Shown here: positions 1 to 8,913 of the stretch, in pieces
Position numbering within the stretch: the stretch's first letter is position 1
Layout: each line of letters opens with the position of its first letter
Assembly: GCF_012927105.1 (NCBI RefSeq)
Contig: NZ_JABBFV010000001.1
Span: 618,413-682,412 of the forward strand
Source of the DNA: Sphingobium psychrophilum
GTDB taxonomy: Bacteria > Pseudomonadota > Alphaproteobacteria > Sphingomonadales > Sphingomonadaceae
DNA length: 64,000 bases
Direction of reading: 5' to 3'
Translations under genes and position numbers: made by a program
Notes under the pieces: generated by a model
Seen by the model: the letters and a program-made list of their open reading frames with translations, nothing else
Database searches by the model: none
What the model was told of the DNA's origin: nothing

Positions 1-228
1 GACGATGATGCTATAACCGCGCCGGTCCAGTTTGCGATGGATGACCGGGGCGTCCGCGATCGGGCGCACGACCGCGATCAATTCGGCAAAGGCCATGGAC
101 GCAACCGTTTCCAGCACATGCGCGGCGAGCGGCTTGCCGCGCACATTGGCCATCAGCTTGTCATCTTCGCCAAAGCGGGTGGATGATCCGGCCGCCAGCA
201 GGACAGCGGCGATCCGTTCAGTGCGCAT
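1..228 (-). CDS. MobA/MocA-like nucleotidyltransferase, N-terminal part
   Basis: The gene runs off the left edge, so only the first 76 codons are present. The N-terminus has the motif LLAAGSSTRFG followed by DDKL, the nucleotide-binding signature of the MobA-like NTP transferase family (molybdopterin guanylyl- or cytidylyltransferase and relatives). Members transfer a nucleotide onto the molybdenum cofactor or activate sugar phosphates. The ATG at 228 places the glycine-rich loop about ten residues from the start, as in the family. The substrate cannot be decided from this fragment. It is divergent from folE. Confidence 0.7.
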   Translation of the reverse strand, partial: MRTERIAAVLLAAGSSTRFGEDDKLMANVRGKPLAAHVLETVASMAFAELIAVVRPIADAPVIHRKLDRRGYSIIV

Positions 229-384
229 GGATGACGATGGGTAGAGACATTGTGATGTGGCGATCCCGATTATTCCCTGACTTGCCACCACGGCGATCTT
301 GTGTCCAGCATCCCCGAAAGACACTGGCCATCGCGCACCTCAGCCGCCATATGCCACCCCAACGCATAAGGAGTGGCCCTGTTC

Positions 385-990
385 ATGGCATGTGAACTCG
401 AAACGGAAATTGTTGGCGACGGCAAGGCGCCGGTCCCGGCCGAAGTCAGCGAGGCGATCCGTACCCTGATCCGCTGGTCGGGCGATGCCCCCGAACGCGA
501 AGGCCTGTTGGAAACGCCCGAGCGTGTTGCCCGCGCCTGGAAGGAATATTGCCGCGGTTATGGCGACGACCCGGCCTACCATCTCTCGCGCATCTTCCAT
601 GAAGTGGGCGGCTATGACGATGTCGTGCTGCTCAAGGGTATTCCGTTTCAGTCGCATTGCGAACATCATATGGCGCCGATCGTGGGCAAGGCGCATATCG
701 CCTATCTGCCCGGTGACTATGTGGTCGGCATTTCCAAGCTCGCCCGCGTGCTGCACGCCTATGCCAACCGCCTCCAGGTGCAGGAACGGCTGACGTCCGA
801 AGTCGCCAATTGCATCTGGGAGCATTTGAAGCCCCAGGGCGTCGCTGTTGTGATAGAGGCGACCCATGGCTGCATGACCGGGCGCGGCGTCCGCACGCCG
901 GGCGTCGTCATGAAGACCAGCCGTATGCTCGGCGTGTTTCGCGACAGTGAAAAGTCGCGGGAGGAAGTGCTGAAGCTCATCGCTTCATGA
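385..990 (+). CDS. folE: GTP cyclohydrolase I
   Basis: Converts GTP to 7,8-dihydroneopterin triphosphate, the first step of tetrahydrofolate and pterin synthesis, in the cytoplasm. The 201-residue protein has the zinc-site segment HCEHH (Cys about residue 92) and the second cysteine in HGCM (about 162), plus the conserved GVRTPG and GISKLARV segments. I chose the ATG at 385 because a good ribosome site, AAGGAG at 368-373, precedes it; an in-frame GTG at 373 overlaps that site. Its stop overlaps the start of the next SDR gene by four bases (ATGA), which suggests translational coupling and a shared pterin role. Confidence 0.95.
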   Translation: MACELETEIVGDGKAPVPAEVSEAIRTLIRWSGDAPEREGLLETPERVARAWKEYCRGYGDDPAYHLSRIFHEVGGYDDVVLLKGIPFQSHCEHHMAPIVGKAHIAYLPGDYVVGISKLARVLHAYANRLQVQERLTSEVANCIWEHLKPQGVAVVIEATHGCMTGRGVRTPGVVMKTSRMLGVFRDSEKSREEVLKLIAS

Positions 991-1826
991 GCGACGACAA
1001 GGAACCTGCCTATCGTCCCTTGGGCAAGGCGCGTAGCAACGCCACGCCGGTCGGCGCGCCGCTGGCGCCCAAGCGGCTGGCGCTTGTCACTGGCGGGCAT
1101 CGGCGGCTGGGCGGCATCATTGCCGCTGCGCTGGCCAAGGCGGGCCATTCGCTCGCCGTCCATGGCAGCCACGACACGCGGCTCGATTCCCATTTGGCGC
1201 TGACCTTCGAGGAGGAGCGGACCGAATGGGATGGCTTCGTCGTGGATTTCGCCGATCCCGAAGGGGCGGAAGAACTGGTGGCCAGGGTGGCGGAACGGTT
1301 CGGCCGCCCGCCCGACATATTGATCAACAGCGCCGCCCTGTTCGGGCAAGACCGGCTCGACACGGTCACCGCCGACGATCTGATGCGCCATTATGCCGTC
1401 AACTGCGCCGCGCCAACTTTACTGACGAAGGCGTTCGCCACCATACCGGCGGGCGTGGGCGACCGCTGCATTGTCAACATACTCGACCAGCGGATCGACC
1501 ATCCCCATGCCGACCAGCTGGCCTATACATTGTCCAAGCTGGCGCTGGCCGGGCTGACGCGCACCAGCGCCGCCAGCCTCGCGCCCAAAGTGCGGGTCAA
1601 CGCCGTCGCGCCGGGCCTGACGATCGCGACGCCCGACTATGATGCGGCGCAGATGGAGCGTCTGGCGGAGATGATGCCGCTTGCCTGCCTGCCGCAGGCC
1701 GAGCAGATCGCGCAGGCGGTGCTCTATCTGGTCGAAGCGACCGCCGTGACTGGGCAGACGCTGTATGTCGACGGCGGCGCGCATCTTAAAAGCTATGATC
1801 GCGACTTCATGCATCTGTGCCGATAG
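987..1826 (+). CDS. SDR oxidoreductase, pteridine reductase / FolM-like
   Basis: A 279-residue Rossmann-fold short-chain dehydrogenase. The cofactor loop reads TGGHRRLG (residues about 35-42), which fits the TGxxxRxG form of pteridine reductases and FolM rather than the common TGxxxGxG. The catalytic Tyr and Lys sit in YTLSK (about Y180, K184). The ATGA overlap with folE supports a role in reducing dihydropterin or dihydromonapterin, giving an alternative supply of reduced pterins. About 30 residues precede the Rossmann domain, so a later start is conceivable, but the coupled start is attractive. Substrate is inferred from motif and context only. Confidence 0.75.
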   Translation: MSDDKEPAYRPLGKARSNATPVGAPLAPKRLALVTGGHRRLGGIIAAALAKAGHSLAVHGSHDTRLDSHLALTFEEERTEWDGFVVDFADPEGAEELVARVAERFGRPPDILINSAALFGQDRLDTVTADDLMRHYAVNCAAPTLLTKAFATIPAGVGDRCIVNILDQRIDHPHADQLAYTLSKLALAGLTRTSAASLAPKVRVNAVAPGLTIATPDYDAAQMERLAEMMPLACLPQAEQIAQAVLYLVEATAVTGQTLYVDGGAHLKSYDRDFMHLCR

Positions 1827-1909
1827 GCTCGGCGCAAATGCGTTGCGTTGGGGCTGGCGAAGCGTCGCCCATGCCAATAGAGCGGTCTCAAAGCTTAGAG
1901 GAGACGGCG

Positions 1910-2689
1910 ATGACCTATGAAACCATCCTGGTCGAACAGCGCGACGCGGTAACGCTGATCACGCTCAACCGGCCGCAGGCACTGAACGCGCTCAACAGCC
2001 AGGTGCTGGCCGAGCTTAGCGCCGCCTTTGGCACCTATGACGCCGATCCGACGCAGCGCTGCGCAGTGCTTACCGGCAGCGGCGAAAAGGCGTTTGCCGC
2101 GGGCGCCGACATCAAGGAAATGGTCGACAAGGACGCCGCCGACTTTTTTCTGGAGGATTTCTTCTCCGGTTGGCAGACCGGCGTGGTCGCGACCCGCAAG
2201 CCGTGGATCGCGGCGGTGCAGGGCTTCGCGCTGGGCGGCGGTTGCGAACTGGCGATGATGGCCGACTTCATCCTGGCGGGCGACACCGCCAAATTCGGCC
2301 AGCCCGAAATCAAGCTGGGCGTTGCGCCCGGCATGGGCGGGTCGCAGCGGCTGACCCGCGCCATTGGCAAGGCCAAGGCGATGGAAATGTGCCTGACCGG
2401 CCGGATGATGGACGCCGCCGAAGCGGAGCGTTCGGGCCTTGTCAGCCGCATCGTGCCAGCTGCCGAATTGCTGGACGAAGCGTTCAAGACCGCAGCGGCG
2501 ATCGCCGCGATGCCGCCCATGGCGGCGATGGTGAACAAGGAAATGGTCAACATCGCCTTCGAAACTGGCCTGGCGCAGGGGCTGCTGACCGAGCGCCGCC
2601 TGTTCCAGATACTGACGGCGACGCAGGACAAGAAGGAAGGCATGACCGCCTTCGTCGAAAAGCGCCCCGGCGTCTGGCAGGGCCGCTGA
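1910..2689 (+). CDS. Enoyl-CoA hydratase (crotonase family)
   Basis: Hydrates trans-2-enoyl-CoA to 3-hydroxyacyl-CoA in beta-oxidation. The 259-residue protein has the oxyanion-hole segment [11 protein letters not shown] and both catalytic glutamates of true hydratases, in GGGCELAM and GQPEIKLG. It closely follows short-chain enoyl-CoA hydratase along its whole length. The ATG at 1910 is preceded by GAGGAG; a longer reading frame from 1817 overlaps the end of the preceding gene and has no better site. It may serve fatty acid, valine or isoleucine breakdown; a valine cluster lies 4 kb downstream on the other strand. Confidence 0.9.
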   Translation: MTYETILVEQRDAVTLITLNRPQALNALNSQVLAELSAAFGTYDADPTQRCAVLTGSGEKAFAAGADIKEMVDKDAADFFLEDFFSGWQTGVVATRKPWIAAVQGFALGGGCELAMMADFILAGDTAKFGQPEIKLGVAPGMGGSQRLTRAIGKAKAMEMCLTGRMMDAAEAERSGLVSRIVPAAELLDEAFKTAAAIAAMPPMAAMVNKEMVNIAFETGLAQGLLTERRLFQILTATQDKKEGMTAFVEKRPGVWQGR

Positions 2690-2739
2690 GCGCCTATATC
2701 GATCCAATACCATAATGCGATGACGCTGACTTACGGGGC

Positions 2740-2809
2740 GTGTTCCCCGGCGAAGGCCGGGGTCCAGTCCTGACCGTGGGACTGGACCCCGGCCTTCGCC
2801 GGGGAACAC
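2740..2809. repeat. Long perfect inverted repeat (REP-like, family A)
   Basis: Two 30-base arms (2740-2769 and 2780-2809) are exact reverse complements around a 10-base loop. The core is CCCCGGCGAAGGCCGGGG. A second copy lies at 6653-6720, also just after a gene end, so this is a dispersed element rather than a unique terminator. The rest of the 2690-3033 gap holds no gene that I can support; a weak AT-richer stretch at 2870-2940 may carry the promoter of the TonB receptor. Confidence 0.85.
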
Positions 2810-3033
2810 GGGCTATAGGTTCCCATCAATGCATCTTGGTATACGCAGCGTGTTCCAGCGATCCGCTGAGAAATTCTCATTGGTCGATGGCGGGTCTTTC
2901 CGGCACTCTCGTTTCACAAGGAAACTGAAGAACGAATTGGCGGGCGCAGCGATGCGTCCGCTTTCATCGTCCGTGGGAGAGGTGCGGCGCCATGCGCCCC
3001 TGATTGGCTTGTTGTGAAACAGGGAGCCTTTGC

Positions 3034-5418
3034 ATGTCCGTTATCTCGTCCATCCGCCTTTCCTCGCGCGCGGCGTTGCTGCTCGCCTGCGCCACCGGCG
3101 CGCTGAGCGCCGCCCATGCGCAGGAACCGGTCGGGGATGGCGACGAGACGATCACCGTTACCGGCCGCCGCATCTCGCAATCGGCCGAAGCGATCGGCGA
3201 AGACAAGGTGAGCAATGTCGTGGCAGTCACGCGCGAGGCGCTGCTGTCGGCGCCGTCGGGCATTTCGGGCCTCAAGATGCTGGAGCAACTGCCCGGCTTC
3301 AACGTCCAGACCGACGGCGCGCTGGGCCTGTACGAGTTCGGCAACAGCGTCCAGACCCGCGCCTTCAACCTCGACCAGATCGGCTTCGTGGTCGACGGCA
3401 TCCCCACCGGCCGCAGCGACGCCTTCGGCGGCAGCCCGGTATTCCGCTATGTCGACAATGAAAATCTGGGTGTGGTGGAGGCCGCGGTCGGCGCGGGCGA
3501 TGTGGGCCTGCCCAGTTACTCGACGCTTGGCCCGGTCGTGCAATATAACAGCATCGCGCCGCAGGAAGAGATGGGCCTGTTCGTGTCCCAGAGCTTTGGC
3601 GATTTCGACATGAAGCGTACCTTTATCCGCGCCAGCACGGGCCAAGTCGGTCCGTTCCGCGCCTATGTCAGCCGCACCAAGCTGGACACCGACCTGTGGC
3701 GCGGCGACGGCACGGTGGACCGCGAACATTGGGAAGGCATGGTCCATGCCGATCTGGGCGGGGACAGCTGGGCGCGCTTCAAATTCGTGTCGAACAAGTT
3801 CAACGACTTCGATTCCCCCTCGCTCAGCCGCAGCCAGTATCTGACCGGCACCGATATCGGCGGCAAGAGCGGCCGGGATCGCGGCTACATCTCGGTCGTG
3901 CCCAACACCACGCCGGGCTTCGCGCCTGTCGCGGGTGGACCCGCCTTTAGCAACGCCAACTATGCCTATACCAACACACTCGCCATCAACGTGCGCGATG
4001 ATAAGCTTTATGGCGGCACGGTCCATGCTGGCATCGCCGATGGCATCTGGGCGGAAGCGACCGCCTATTATGAGGATAAGGGCGGCTATGGCGTGTCGCC
4101 CGATACCTATGCCAACAGCCTGCTGCAATATCAGCGGCAGACGACCGCCGGCATCGCGCTCAGCGCGCCCAAGGGCACGCAATATGGCCTCTCGACCGTG
4201 GGCGGCGAGCGCTATGGCCTGACCACCAAACTGCATTGGGAACTGGGCGTCCAGACGATCGAGGTCGGGCTGTGGGCCGAAGTCGATACCTATAACCGCA
4301 CCCAGGCGCGCTACAACACCATCGACGGATCGCCCGCCAGCTCGCCCGACCTGAACGATCTGGTCTATGTCCGCCGCGATTATCAGTCGGAACGCAACAC
4401 GACCCAGGCCTTCGTCAAGGACCGGATCGCGCTGCTGGACGACAGCCTGATCTTCGATCTGGGCGTCAAGGCGCTGAACATCGACTATCGCTATAGCGGC
4501 TATCGCGACTTCAACGATTATTACCGCAATGCCGGCACGACCGCTGCGCCGATCTGGGTTGCGGGCTGGGGTCCGCAGACGCTGCGTACCAGCTATAGCG
4601 ACGGCTTCCTGCCGATGGCGGGCGTGCTTTACAAGATCAACAACCAGACCCAGATTTTCGCATCCTATGCCGAAAATATGGCGCTGCCCAAGGGGCTGGA
4701 CGATGTCTTCTCCGTCTCCCTGAACAGCAGTTCGGCCGGCGTGCCCGCGCCCGCGCCCGAACGGTCGCAGAATTTCGAGGCGGGCATCCGCACGAACCAG
4801 GGCCAATTCTACGCCTCGCTGGCGGGCTATTACACCAAGTTCAAGAACCGCATCCAGTCGATCGGATCGATCCTGCCCGGCACCACCAACGTCATCGAAA
4901 CCTTCTTCCAGAATGTCGGTCGGGTCAGCGCCTATGGCGCGGAATTCAGCGGCACGTTCAAGCCGTCGGCGCTCAATGGCCTCGCTTATTTCAACCTCAA
5001 CGCCACTTATAATATCGCCAAGTTCAAGGACGATATCGTCACCGCCACGACCTCCTACCAGACCGACGGCAAATATATTCCCGACAGCGCCAAGTGGATC
5101 GTCAATGGCGGCGTGACCATCGAACCGGCCAGCTGGCTGGTAGGTAACTTCAGCGGCAAATATACGTCGCGCCGCTGGTCGACCTTCGACAATTCGGCCG
5201 GGTCCAGCGTCAAGGGCTTCACCGTCTTCAGCGCCTATGTCGATATCGGCGACGGCTTTAGCCTGGGTCCGGTCAAGGGCATGAAGGCGCGGTTCAACAT
5301 CGACAACATCTTCGACAAGGATACGCTGTCCTATATCTCGGCCGCTGTGACGGGCGACGGCAATTTCCGTCCGTTATCCCCGCGCACCTTCCAGTTCACC
5401 ATCTCGGGCGAAATCTGA
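3034..5418 (+). CDS. TonB-dependent outer membrane receptor
   Basis: A 794-residue protein with a signal peptide (cleavage likely after AAHA near residue 28), then ETITVTGRR, a common N-terminal stretch of sphingomonad receptors. A plug domain follows (residues about 60-190) and then a 22-strand-type barrel ending in FQFTISGEI, with a hydrophobic C-terminal strand. It imports a ligand through the outer membrane using TonB energy. The start at 3034 has AGGGAG seven bases upstream. Its stop shares one base with the next ATG (TGATG at 5416-5420), coupling it to a periplasmic dipeptidase. This points to peptide or amino-acid-conjugate uptake, though the ligand is not shown by sequence. Confidence 0.92.
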   Translation: MSVISSIRLSSRAALLLACATGALSAAHAQEPVGDGDETITVTGRRISQSAEAIGEDKVSNVVAVTREALLSAPSGISGLKMLEQLPGFNVQTDGALGLYEFGNSVQTRAFNLDQIGFVVDGIPTGRSDAFGGSPVFRYVDNENLGVVEAAVGAGDVGLPSYSTLGPVVQYNSIAPQEEMGLFVSQSFGDFDMKRTFIRASTGQVGPFRAYVSRTKLDTDLWRGDGTVDREHWEGMVHADLGGDSWARFKFVSNKFNDFDSPSLSRSQYLTGTDIGGKSGRDRGYISVVPNTTPGFAPVAGGPAFSNANYAYTNTLAINVRDDKLYGGTVHAGIADGIWAEATAYYEDKGGYGVSPDTYANSLLQYQRQTTAGIALSAPKGTQYGLSTVGGERYGLTTKLHWELGVQTIEVGLWAEVDTYNRTQARYNTIDGSPASSPDLNDLVYVRRDYQSERNTTQAFVKDRIALLDDSLIFDLGVKALNIDYRYSGYRDFNDYYRNAGTTAAPIWVAGWGPQTLRTSYSDGFLPMAGVLYKINNQTQIFASYAENMALPKGLDDVFSVSLNSSSAGVPAPAPERSQNFEAGIRTNQGQFYASLAGYYTKFKNRIQSIGSILPGTTNVIETFFQNVGRVSAYGAEFSGTFKPSALNGLAYFNLNATYNIAKFKDDIVTATTSYQTDGKYIPDSAKWIVNGGVTIEPASWLVGNFSGKYTSRRWSTFDNSAGSSVKGFTVFSAYVDIGDGFSLGPVKGMKARFNIDNIFDKDTLSYISAAVTGDGNFRPLSPRTFQFTISGEI

Positions 5419-6641
5419 TGCGGGCAAGCTGGATGATGGGGGCAGCGCTTCTGGCGCTGCTCCCCGCCGACACATATGCGCAGGATGTGTCCAAGAAAGT
5501 GTATCAGCTGCACCAGAAGCTGATCACCCTCGACAGCCATCTCGACACGCCCGCCTCGCTTGACCTGCCCGGCTGGTCGATCGACGAGGAGCATGGCGTC
5601 CATAGCGACTTCACCCAGGTTGATTTGCCCCGCATGAAGAAGGGCGGCCTGGATGGCGGTTTCTGGGCGATTTATACGGGGCAGGGGCCGCTGACGATCG
5701 AGGGATTCCGCAAGGCGCGTGACTTCGCGATCCTGCGCGGCCTGTCGATCCGCAACATGGTGGCCGCCGACCCGGCCAATTTCGCACTCGCGCTGGAGGC
5801 GAAGGACGCCGCACCGATCGCCGCGGCGGGCAAGCGCATCGTCTATATGTCGATCGAGAACGCCTATCCGCTGGGTGAGGACGTCTCGCTCATCAAGACC
5901 TTCTACGACATGGGCGTGCGCGTGTCGGGCTTTGCCCATTTCGCGCACAACCAGTTCGCCGACAGTTCGACCGACCCGTCGAAGAAGCCGCGCTATGGCG
6001 GCCTCAGCCCGCTGGGCAAGGAATTGCTCAAGGAGATGAACCGCCTGGGCATCGTGCCGGACGGGTCGCACAGTAGCGATCAGGTGCTGGACGATCTGCT
6101 GGCGCTGTCTACGACGCCGGTTCTGCTGACCCATTCGGGTTGCAAGGCGGTCTATGACCATCCGCGCAACATTGATGACGATCATCTCAAGGCGCTGGCG
6201 GCCAAGGGCGGCGTGATCCAGATGAACGCCTATGGTGCCTATCTGCGCGCATCCAAGCCCAATCCCGAACGGCAGAAGGCGCTGATGGTGCTTTACGGCC
6301 AGATGCGCGAAGACGCCAAGATATCGCCGGAAAAGCGCGCCGAACTGCTGGCCAGGCGGCAGGAGATCGACAGGCTCTATCCCGACACCGACAAGCCGAC
6401 CTTCGATGATTTCATGGCGCACATGCTCCATGCGCTCAAGGTCGTGGGGCCGGACCATGTCGGCATTGGCCTCGACTGGGACGGCGGCGGCGGCGTCGTT
6501 GGCATGGAGGATGTGGTCGCCCTCCCCAAGATCACCGACGCGCTGCTCAAGGCTGGCTATAGCGAGGCTGACATCCAGAAAATCTGGTCCGGCAACGTGC
6601 TGCGCGTGCTGGCGGCGGCGGAGGCGGGCAAGGGGAAATAG
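5418..6641 (+). CDS. Membrane-dipeptidase-like metallopeptidase (M19), exported
   Basis: A 407-residue zinc dipeptidase of family M19 with a signal peptide (cleavage after TYAQ). The metal-binding HxD is in LDSHLDTP (about H41, D43), the bridging glutamate in SIENAYPLG (about E147), and later ligands fall in GSHSSDQV and LTHSGC. The conserved aspartate segment is GIGLDWDG. M19 enzymes split dipeptides, some with D-residues. Overlap with the TonB receptor gene suggests that imported peptides are cleaved in the periplasm. The specific substrate is unknown. Confidence 0.88.
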   Translation: MRASWMMGAALLALLPADTYAQDVSKKVYQLHQKLITLDSHLDTPASLDLPGWSIDEEHGVHSDFTQVDLPRMKKGGLDGGFWAIYTGQGPLTIEGFRKARDFAILRGLSIRNMVAADPANFALALEAKDAAPIAAAGKRIVYMSIENAYPLGEDVSLIKTFYDMGVRVSGFAHFAHNQFADSSTDPSKKPRYGGLSPLGKELLKEMNRLGIVPDGSHSSDQVLDDLLALSTTPVLLTHSGCKAVYDHPRNIDDDHLKALAAKGGVIQMNAYGAYLRASKPNPERQKALMVLYGQMREDAKISPEKRAELLARRQEIDRLYPDTDKPTFDDFMAHMLHALKVVGPDHVGIGLDWDGGGGVVGMEDVVALPKITDALLKAGYSEADIQKIWSGNVLRVLAAAEAGKGK

Positions 6642-6652
6642 GGCGAAGACCC

Positions 6653-6720
6653 TGTACCCCGGCGAAGGCCGGGGTCCAGTTCAGACCATCGGACTGTACC
6701 CCGGCCTTCGCCGGGGTACA
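6653..6720. repeat. Inverted repeat, second copy of family A
   Basis: Arms of 28 bases (6653-6680, 6693-6720) pair with one mismatch around a 12-base loop and share the CCCCGGCGAAGGCCGGGG core with 2740-2809. It sits in the short gap between two convergent genes, where it could stop transcription from both sides. Confidence 0.85.
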
Positions 6721-6739
6721 GCATCTTTTGCAGGGAGCG

Positions 6740-7624
6740 TCATTTCCCCTCCAGCATCTCGATCATCAGCGAAAAGTCGCGGGCAGCTTCGCCTTGGTTG
6801 GCGAGCATTTGATAGAGCGCTTCGGCGGCGTTCCCCATCGGCACGCTGGCCCCGACCGACGCGGCGGCTTCGGTCGCCAGCTTCAAATCCTTGAGCATCA
6901 GGCCCACCGCAAAGCCGCCCTGATAGCCATTGTCGGCCGGCGTTTGCGGGCCGACGCCGGGGACGGGGCAGTAGCTGGTCATCGACCAGCTCTGGCCCGA
7001 CGACACGCTGCTGATGTCGTAGAAGGTCTGGGGGTCGAGGCCGAGCTTCTTCGCCATCGCGAAACTTTCGCAGGTGGCGACCATGGTCGCGCCCAGCAGC
7101 ATATTGTTGCAGATTTTCGCGCCTTGGCCATTGCCCGCGCCGCCGGCATGGATCACCGCCTTGCCCATGGCGGACAGGATCGGCTTGGCCTTGGCGAAGG
7201 CCGCGTCCGCGCCGCCGACCATGAAGGTCAGCGTGCCGCCATTGGCCGCCGCGATGCCGCCCGAAACGGGTGCGTCGACCATCTCGAAACCCTTCGCGAC
7301 CGCCGCCTCGATCACCCGGCGCGCGGTGGCGACGTCGATGGTCGAACAGTCGAGGAAGAGCGCGCCCGGCTTCGCCACGCCGAACACCTGGTCGTTATAG
7401 ACGCTCTCGACATGCTTGCCGGCGGGCAGCATCGTCACCACCGCGTCGGCCCCGGTCACCGCATCGGCGGCGCTGGAGGCGCGGACGGCGCCATGGCCTT
7501 CCGCCTTGGCCAAAGCCTCCTCCGACAGGTCGAAGGCGCGCACGGCATAGCCGTTTTTCAGCAGGTTGGCGGCCATCCCGCCGCCCATATTGCCAAGGCC
7601 GATGAAGGCGATCGTCTGGGTCAT
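6740..7624 (-). CDS. mmsB: 3-hydroxyisobutyrate dehydrogenase
   Basis: Oxidises 3-hydroxyisobutyrate to methylmalonate semialdehyde with NAD in valine catabolism. The 294-residue protein starts with the Rossmann motif IAFIGLGNMGGGMA, has the substrate-loop signature DAPVSGGIAAANGG and the catalytic-lysine region GNGQGAKICNNM. The start at 7624 gives the usual N-terminus; longer upstream readings are out-of-family. It follows the 3-hydroxyisobutyryl-CoA hydrolase gene by 29 bases on the same strand, so both are probably one transcript that supplies consecutive steps. Confidence 0.93.
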   Translation of the reverse strand: MTQTIAFIGLGNMGGGMAANLLKNGYAVRAFDLSEEALAKAEGHGAVRASSAADAVTGADAVVTMLPAGKHVESVYNDQVFGVAKPGALFLDCSTIDVATARRVIEAAVAKGFEMVDAPVSGGIAAANGGTLTFMVGGADAAFAKAKPILSAMGKAVIHAGGAGNGQGAKICNNMLLGATMVATCESFAMAKKLGLDPQTFYDISSVSSGQSWSMTSYCPVPGVGPQTPADNGYQGGFAVGLMLKDLKLATEAAASVGASVPMGNAAEALYQMLANQGEAARDFSLMIEMLEGK

Positions 7625-7653
7625 GTTCCGGGCTTCCTCTTGTCGATTATAAA

Positions 7654-8745
7654 TCAGGCGCTGGCGTCTGCGACAGCCGGCAGCGGTGTCCATTGCTTCT
7701 CCGCAGGCAGCGGCGCAAAGATCGCATCGATCATCGCATCGCTCACCCCCTCCAGCGTGGCCGGGTTCCATTGCGGCGCATTATCCTTGTCGAATATCAC
7801 TGCGCGGACGCCCTCGACGAAATCGGGGCGGCGGATGATCGCACAGGCCAGGCCATATTCCATCGCCATATTGGCGGCGAAATCGGGCTGGGCTGCGCCT
7901 TCGACCAGCTGGCGCAGCGCCACCTTGATGGTCTGGGGTGATTTGGTGGCGAGCACGGACAATTGCTTGGTCGCCCATGCGCCACCATCTGCTTGCAGCG
8001 CCGCGACGATCTCCTCCGCCTTGTCGGAGGCGAACAGCCGGTCGATATCGGCGCGGTGCGCGTCCAGCTTCGAAGGCGGCGGGACTTCGTCATTCTCCGC
8101 CAATATTTCGTCCAGCCCCAAGGGATCGGCCAGGATGCGCGCCTTGATCGCATCCAGTCTGTCCGATGCGATATAGTGGGTGGCGATGCCGATGGCGGCG
8201 CAATCCGCCCCGTCGATCCGCGCGCCCGTCGCTGCCAGCCACGCGCCGACCCGGCCGGGCAAGCGCGGGAGGAACCAGCCGCCGCCCACGTCGGGGAACA
8301 GGCCGATGCCGGTTTCGGGCATGGCGAAGGTCGTCCGCTCGGTCGCGACGCGGAAGCGGGCCGGTAGGGAGATGCCGACGCCCCCGCCCATGACGATACC
8401 GTCGATAAAGGCGACGATCGGCTTCCCATAAACGAACAGCAGATGGTTCATCCGATATTCGACATGAAAGAATCGCTCCGCCTCGATACAGTCGGCCTTG
8501 GCGCTGTTGGCGATCAGCGCGATGTCGCCGCCGGCGCAGAAGCCGCGCGACAGCTTGGGATCGCCATCGGCGGCGGGCAGATGATCGATCATGACCGCGG
8601 TGACCGCATCGTCCTGCGCCCAGCCAAGCAGAGCATCGTTGATCGCCTCGCACATCTCCGGGGTAAGGGCATGGATCGCCTTGGGCCGGTTCAGGCGGAT
8701 GCGGCCGACGCCGTTTTCGATGATGGTCAGGACTTGGTCAGTCAT
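7654..8745 (-). CDS. 3-hydroxyisobutyryl-CoA hydrolase / enoyl-CoA hydratase family
   Basis: A 363-residue crotonase-fold protein longer than simple hydratases, typical of 3-hydroxyisobutyryl-CoA hydrolase. It has SRGFCAGGDIALI (oxyanion hole), GIVMGGGVGISL and the acid segment PETGIGLFPDVGGGWFLPRLPG, which marks the hydrolase subgroup. The C-terminal LEGVSDAMIDAIFAPL segment also fits. It releases 3-hydroxyisobutyrate for MmsB, encoded 29 bases downstream. Upstream, a repeat element separates it from the acyl-CoA dehydrogenase gene, so expression as one unit is likely but not certain. Confidence 0.9.
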   Translation of the reverse strand: MTDQVLTIIENGVGRIRLNRPKAIHALTPEMCEAINDALLGWAQDDAVTAVMIDHLPAADGDPKLSRGFCAGGDIALIANSAKADCIEAERFFHVEYRMNHLLFVYGKPIVAFIDGIVMGGGVGISLPARFRVATERTTFAMPETGIGLFPDVGGGWFLPRLPGRVGAWLAATGARIDGADCAAIGIATHYIASDRLDAIKARILADPLGLDEILAENDEVPPPSKLDAHRADIDRLFASDKAEEIVAALQADGGAWATKQLSVLATKSPQTIKVALRQLVEGAAQPDFAANMAMEYGLACAIIRRPDFVEGVRAVIFDKDNAPQWNPATLEGVSDAMIDAIFAPLPAEKQWTPLPAVADASA

Positions 8746-8758
8746 TCTTATCTCCTTC

Positions 8759-8909
8759 CTCGCCCCTTTGGGGGAGAGGGATGCGAAGACTTGGCAGCTT
8801 GCTGCCTAGTCGGAGCTGGGAGAGGGGGAACGCGCGCCGGCCCCTCTCCAACTTCGCCTAGGCGCGTGCCGCGCCAAGGCTTCATATCCTCTCCCCAAAG
8901 GGAGAGGAT
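8759..8909. repeat. Imperfect inverted repeat element, family B
   Basis: The ends CGCCCCTTTGGGGGAGAGG and TCCTCTCCCCAAAGGGAGAGG flank a 150-base unit containing GGAG / CTCC-rich complementary stretches. A related element with the same layout lies at 22761-22911. Both sit inside operons between genes on the same strand. The transcript could form a long hairpin there; a miniature mobile element is a possible origin. Confidence 0.75.
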
Positions 8910-8913
8910 TGGT

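Noticed and set aside
2914..4806. 630-codon open frame on the minus strand
   Set aside because: It lies wholly opposite the TonB receptor gene, has no family resemblance and is explained by GC-rich codon bias.
6728..8176. Plus-strand frame of 482 codons
   Set aside because: It runs opposite mmsB and the hydrolase gene, both with complete catalytic motifs.
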